Notes under the pieces: model-generated | The model's database searches: none | The model's input: only the letters and a program-made list of their open reading frames with translations | What the model was told of the DNA's origin: nothing | Assembly: GCA_032207245.1 (NCBI GenBank) | Contig: CM063502.1 | Coordinates: 140,179,173-140,243,172, forward strand | DNA from: Pardosa pseudoannulata | Taxonomy: Eukaryota > Arthropoda > Arachnida > Araneae > Lycosidae | DNA length: 64,000 nucleotides | Reading direction: 5' to 3' | Shown here: positions 59,533-64,000 of the stretch, piece by piece | How the letters are laid out: each line of letters opens with the position of its first letter | Numbering within the stretch: the stretch's first letter is position 1 | Program-made: the position numbers and the translations under genes

Positions 59533-60880
59533 GTTTTATCACTGAACTTAGTTAATACGTAAATAATTTTCTTTTATATTTGGCTTAAGTAATAGATTAG
59601 GTACATATGTGATAATTTTAAATTAATCATCGATTTTTTTTTGCAAGGCAATACTCAGCCAAAAAACAAACCATTTTTTTAAATCTACCTCATAAGGTAT
59701 TTTACAATCCTGGGAAATTAAAAATTTTACTGATCCTATCATATGGCGGGCTATATGCCAATCGATTAATAGGAGTCGAAATAATTATATGGTTTAAGAA
59801 TGAAATTCAGTGCTATTTATAAATAGAATGTATTTTAAAATCTGCGTTTGGCCCAAAACGGATTATCTTTAACACGCTAGTAAAGATGAAAGAAAAACTG
59901 AAATAAATCTTGTGAAATGAATGAACATACTTAAATGGAGAAAGTAAATTTATTATGAATAACAAACTTTGAAATTCTAAACACATAACATACCACAAAG
60001 GATAGTTTCCCTTTAAATAGGTAAATTTTAATAAACTACTTAACTTGTATCCGTGACACTGATGCAGTTCAACTCCAATTAGCTATTCAACAAAGTCAAT
60101 AAATATTGTTACCCTTTACAATTATCTCATTTTAAATAAATCTCTATGGACGTCATTACTGTTTTAGTATGACTAATATTGCTGGTTTCACTTCATATCA
60201 TATTTTTCAAATTCTCGTTAAGTTGATCCCGGCTTTTATTCATTACTTAAATGTAGTTTTCTTCTTCATAGTTGCGCTTAATTGCTTGCTCAAGGCAACA
60301 AAGTTTAATTAAAACTTGTCGTTGTAAAGCAAACATGAAAAGAGTTAAAAATTAAACACAATTACACTATATATTGCAATTTATTTATAAAAAGAGAATT
60401 TTAAATAATTACAGAGCTTAATGTGTATTTTGTACAATAAATGGGACATGTATTTTGTATGCAATGATACCAAAAAATTATTTAACAGGACATAGTGCCT
60501 CTGGTATGGTGTTATTTCTCTGGTAATGGTGTTGATTGCGGAATTAGGGTTTTCTATGGGGAACTAGGAGTCGAGCAAAACATAAAAAGGTTTGTACCTG
60601 AAAAAGAAACCCATAGAAAAGACATATAAAAAATATATTACTTAAGTGGGTGACGTATAGTGGTAATACGCGTTATGTCCTTAACCCAATATGTAATATA
60701 TAAATTGAATTTGGCTTTTCACCAACTTACGTTTAAATCTTAAAGTAAAAAAAAAAACACAATAGGCATTAAAATAAAAGGAAAGGAGAAGTTACTGAAT
60801 TAATACATTTTATTGATATTAATATAAAATTTAAATAAAAATTAATAGAAGCCAATTGATAAAAATTAATAAAAAAGGAG
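59533..60880. other. AT-rich, nothing recognised
   Basis: The 61-codon minus-strand frame (59813-59998) is unsupported. A slightly GC-richer part near 60480-60640 is unclassified. Confidence 0.35.
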
Positions 60881-60889
60881 AAAACAAAA

Positions 60890-61250
60890 ATGGACTAAAA
60901 AAGTAAGATGATTATGGAGGACGGAACTCGAAGCTCCTTTTCTCGTTTCGGGATCCAGGTCTCTCTCTCTCTTCCATCCTGTCTGTTCGGATGAGAACCG
61001 CCAGTCTGGAAAGCTCATCAACATTCCTTTTGCCTGGTGACACGGGGGAAAACCGCCAAGGGCAGGACTAAAACATGCCAATGTGTGGAGTGGGGATATG
61101 TCATATCATGAAAAGGGCGAAATTATAAAACTATTGCAATGCAGCGCTCGCCAAGGAGAACACCAAGTGACGCTCCTGGTATGTGTGATGTCATCTGATT
61201 GAATATCCAGAGCGGCTTATGCAATAAAAAATAGGTTTTTTGCCTCACCA
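60890..61250. other. GC-richer unclassified island
   Basis: Clearly richer in GC than its flanks. It includes a CTCTCTCTCT run, AACCGCCAGTCTGG, CACGGGGGAAAACCGCC and CGCTCGCCAAGGAG. The 71-codon minus frame (60866-61081) shows no domain. An LTR or decayed retroelement is possible because no host gene signal exists, but no ends or target duplications were found. Confidence 0.3.
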
Positions 61251-61835
61251 ACGTGATAATTGGGAGCATGACAGGAAAGTTACAAACAAGGAATTTTTAA
61301 GGGAAGCTTATAGAATTAAATGGGAACTAAATGGAACAGAATTAAAATTAACTAAATGGAACGTGACAGTGCCTTTCAAACTGAATAGTCTTCATTATAA
61401 TGCCCTTTCCTTAATTCACTATATAGTAAAATTCCCACTAATTTTAAAAGAAATTTTTGAATTAATGATATTTTAAGAAAGCTCTGTTTGTCATTTCTAA
61501 TATATTAAAAATACATAAAATACCTTAAACAAATGACAAAATAAAATTTACTTACTTACAAAATAACTTTTGTAATGTAAATATTAGTAGCTAAATAGTT
61601 ATATTAGTCTGAGGATAAATCAGTTTTATTCTGCAAACCTACAACTTCAAAATTAAAAAAAGTGAAAATTCTTAAGATTATTGAATATTTTAAACTTTAA
61701 TCAATCTATAAAATAAAATATTGCATGCATTTTGAGGTTACAGAATGAAAAATATATTTAGCTTCAATTAAATATAAAAAGTTAGCTTCTAATTTTGTAT
61801 ATTTTAAAATTTATCACACAGGTAAATAAATGTAA
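61251..61835. other. AT-rich, no supported gene
   Basis: The 78-codon plus-strand frame (61240-61476) shows no domain and lies across a composition change. Treated as chance. Confidence 0.35.
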
Positions 61836-62015
61836 TTGTTTTACCCTTTGGTGTATATATATTTGTATTCTTAAAATTTATATAACTTGAAACCTGAAAA
61901 CTAATTTTTTAAGGTTAGCATTCTTAAAGGATTTTATTCAAAAGTGTGCAAATTTTTTCTATTTTATGACAAATCTGAAAAAAAAAACCAACCCTGTTAT
62001 AATGAATATGTTCTC
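61836..62015 (+). repeat. Diverged direct repeat, left copy
   Basis: GTTTTACCCTTTGGTGTATA, then CTTGAAACCTGAAAACTAAT, GGATTTTATTCAAAAGT and CTGTTATAATGAATATG correspond in order to a copy at 62963-63140, about 1.12 kb away. The pair flanks the foldback element. Confidence 0.65.
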
Positions 62016-62328
62016 ATTTATATACAGGGTCAATTATATCAATATAATGTAGCAAAACAGTGATCAAAAGGAATTAAATTAGATTTAGAAATTAAAAAAA
62101 ATGATTTAATTACAATCTTTCTTACATAAAAATGAAAAATTCAAAAGTTTTTTTTAAATAAAAAGGTAGATGACATGAATTCTTGTAAACTTAAATCTTA
62201 TCATTTATTTCTATGCATTTATGCGATGAGTATATATGAGATGATAATCTACTGTGTAATAAAATAATAAATTTTTTCAATTTTTCTTATTTTACAAAAT
62301 AAAATTTCCAGTCAAAATAAAGATTATT

Positions 62329-62921
62329 AAACGACCGCATAAACTCTGCACAGCTAGATTCTTCGTTGGGAGTACATAATAACTGCCCAAAGAAGAGTTC
62401 CTGTACTATCCATAGTTTTCGAGAAAAATACAAAAAACAAAGTATGACGTCACTTCCGGTGCAAGAAAAAACATTTTAATGAACATATCAACAGCAGTAT
62501 ATACACGACGGACATACTCCCTAACATTTCATACGGTATTTCCATTACATCGGCCGTACGTCAGGTACATGTCGCAGTAGTCACGAACGGAATACATGGC
62601 CACCATACGAAGACTAACGGTAGCTGAAAGATGCTGCCTTTTAAATACCAGTTCAACGGCGGCTTAAAGTCATTCCATGGCACGCGCGCATGCTTGACGC
62701 GATATGCGAGGCGAATGTTTTAAACATTATCGTTTGGATAATGTTATGCAAATACTGTTGTTGATATGTCCAATAAAGTGTTTTATCTTGCACCGGTAGT
62801 GACGTAATACTTTGTTTTTCGTATTTTTCTTGTAAACTATGGATTTTACAGGAACGCTTCTTTGGGCAGTTTATGTACTCCCAACGAGGAATCTAGCTGT
62901 ACAGAGTTTATGCGGTCGTTT
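62329..62921. mobile_element. Foldback/MITE element with inverted repeats of about 172 bp
   Basis: The left arm 62329-62500 and the right arm 62751-62921 are inverted copies. Both read outward-in AAACGACCGCATAAACTCTG, CAGCTAGATTC, GTTGGGAGTACATAA, ACTGCCCAAAGAAG, TCCATAGTTT, AAAACAAAGTAT and ACATATCAACARCAGTAT, with few mismatches and a small indel. The 250-bp centre is CpG-rich for this window (CGGCCGTACG, CACGCGCGCATGC). There is no transposase, so it would depend on a partner. No clear target-site duplication was found (left flank GATTATT, right flank TGGAACT), so the superfamily is unknown. Confidence 0.88.
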
Positions 62922-62962
62922 TGGAACTCCTTGTATATTTCCCCATCTATCAGCAAATTTCA

Positions 62963-63140
62963 TTGTTTTATCATTTGGTGCATATATTTTGTGTTCTTGA
63001 ATATATATTATTTGAAGTATTAAAGCTAATTTTTAAGGCTACTTTTATTAGAGGATTTTATTCGAAAGTTCGCAGATATATTTTTTTTTCTATTTTATCA
63101 TAAATAAATTAAAGTCTGTTATAATAAATGTTTTTAGGCT
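62963..63140 (+). repeat. Diverged direct repeat, right copy
   Basis: TGTTTTATCATTTGGTGCAT, then TTTGAAGTATTAAAGCTAAT, GGATTTTATTCGAAAGT and CTGTTATAATAAATG match the left copy at 61836-62015. The 60-codon frame at 62921-63103 lies in this repeat and is not supported as a gene. Confidence 0.65.
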
Positions 63141-63893
63141 CTAAAACTACATTTTTTTTCTTATATGTTACATTAAATATTCTATTTATAAAGAATTTCT
63201 TAATTGCAGTTTAACTAAATAAAACTACAGTCATTTTTTGCAACACAGATTTTTATTATACAATATTTTATATAAACCCTTAGTGTGGATTTATGCAAAC
63301 ACGGTTGCACATTAGAGGTGGGATCTATGAGACAGTAGTGGATCCAAATGATGTCAAAGTTTCATTTTGGTTTTATATACCTTATAAAGAGCCACGTCAC
63401 ATTTATGTAATATTTAATACATAAATTCATTTTTAATTGAGTTCAAATGTTACAAGTTTTTAACGCTATATAAGATAAACAGAAAATAGATAGTGGTTAA
63501 AAGTAAGAATTTTACAGGATGATTCATTCCAAACTTTATTGATAAAGTTAATCTAATAAAAATTTAATTATAAAATGGTAACTAAGACCTTTCTTCAAGT
63601 ATTTAAATCCTCTACAGAAGTTTTATAAGCCAACTAGTCAATGGTTAGTTATATTTTGATTTTACGAAATTCATCATTAAGTACAAATAGCCACAGCAAT
63701 AAAATGTATAAAATATTGAAATTAGACGGTAAGTAGCTTTTGTAAGTTGATTTTATGACAATTTCCAAAAGTTAATAATTGAGAGAGATCTGGGACGTAT
63801 TTGCAATGCCCTTTTTATATCTAATAATTATAGGTCCCATAGGTGTATTCTCAATAAGAATAATTTTACAAACTGTTGTTTCATATACAATAA
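63141..63893. other. AT-rich, nothing recognised
   Basis: No frame or repeat of note up to the last SINE. Confidence 0.4.
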
Positions 63894-64000
63894 TAGCCAA
63901 ATGGGTTGGGAGCTGCCCATGAGTATCGGAATTCCAGGTTCTAGTCGGACTGCAGGCATGGATGTTCGTAGTCATGCCTTCAAAGAGACAGTTTTAATCG
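63894..64000 (+). repeat. SINE-A copy, cut by the window end
   Basis: TAGCCAAATGGGTTGGGAGC (decayed head), TATCGGAATTCCAGGTTC and GGCATGGATGTTCGTAGTC (body) are visible, and the copy runs off the window at TTTTAATCG. The 67-codon minus-strand frame (63772-63975) overlaps it and is a by-product. Confidence 0.75.

Overview
This window looks like non-coding, repeat-dominated nuclear DNA from an animal, most likely an arthropod. A chelicerate such as a spider would fit, but that is an inference and not certain. The basis is strong AT-richness, long (TA)n tracts, a mariner transposon, several tRNA-derived SINEs, and remnants of non-LTR and Ty3/gypsy retrotransposons. I found no host protein-coding gene, no intact tRNA or rRNA gene and no bacterial-type operon. 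The stretch reads as an intergenic region or one very large intron, and almost everything recognisable in it is mobile-element or tandem-repeat DNA.

The most abundant feature is one tRNA-derived SINE family (called SINE-A here), with about 16 copies on both strands from one end of the window to the other. Each has a tRNA-like head with a GGTTCGAATCC B box, a conserved body (GGCATGGATGTTCGTAGCC, then CCGGTCTCATTAG) and an AAACC-rich 3' tail. Several copies have visible target-site duplications. A second SINE (SINE-B, 19.3-19.7 kb, minus strand, AAC tail) has a perfect 10-bp duplication.

Layout: 0-9 kb holds SINE copies, a GC-richer island (1.65-2.15 kb) and a 287-bp tandem repeat built from two opposed SINE-A fragments. 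9.04-10.32 kb is a nearly intact mariner with an in-frame TGA at codon 9. 11.5-12.4 kb carries a decayed DDE-type transposase. 13.7-14.7 kb is a SINE-A copy split by the 3' end of a non-LTR retrotransposon. 16.6-17.05 kb is a polypurine tract. 22.4-25.2 kb has two tandem arrays (242 and 237 bp). 26-27.5 kb has long (TA)n tracts and a possible solo LTR. 31.5-39.6 kb is featureless AT-rich DNA. 39.7-41.4 kb holds a dispersed repeat (family B) between direct repeats. 42.5-43.04 kb is the 3' end of a Ty3/gypsy element with a tRNA-like segment. 48.6-53.9 kb is a cluster of tandem arrays with units of about 1 kb, 299 bp and 401 bp. 54.26-58.70 kb is bracketed by inverted GGCGTAA-type ends abutting (TA)n tracts. 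62.33-62.92 kb is a foldback/MITE element with 171-172-bp inverted repeats.

The only reading frame recognisable as a near-complete gene is the mariner transposase. The most unusual structures are the 1-kb triplication with two small frames open in all copies, the foldback element lying between diverged direct repeats, the tRNA-like segment at the end of the gypsy copy, and the bracketed 4.4-kb segment.
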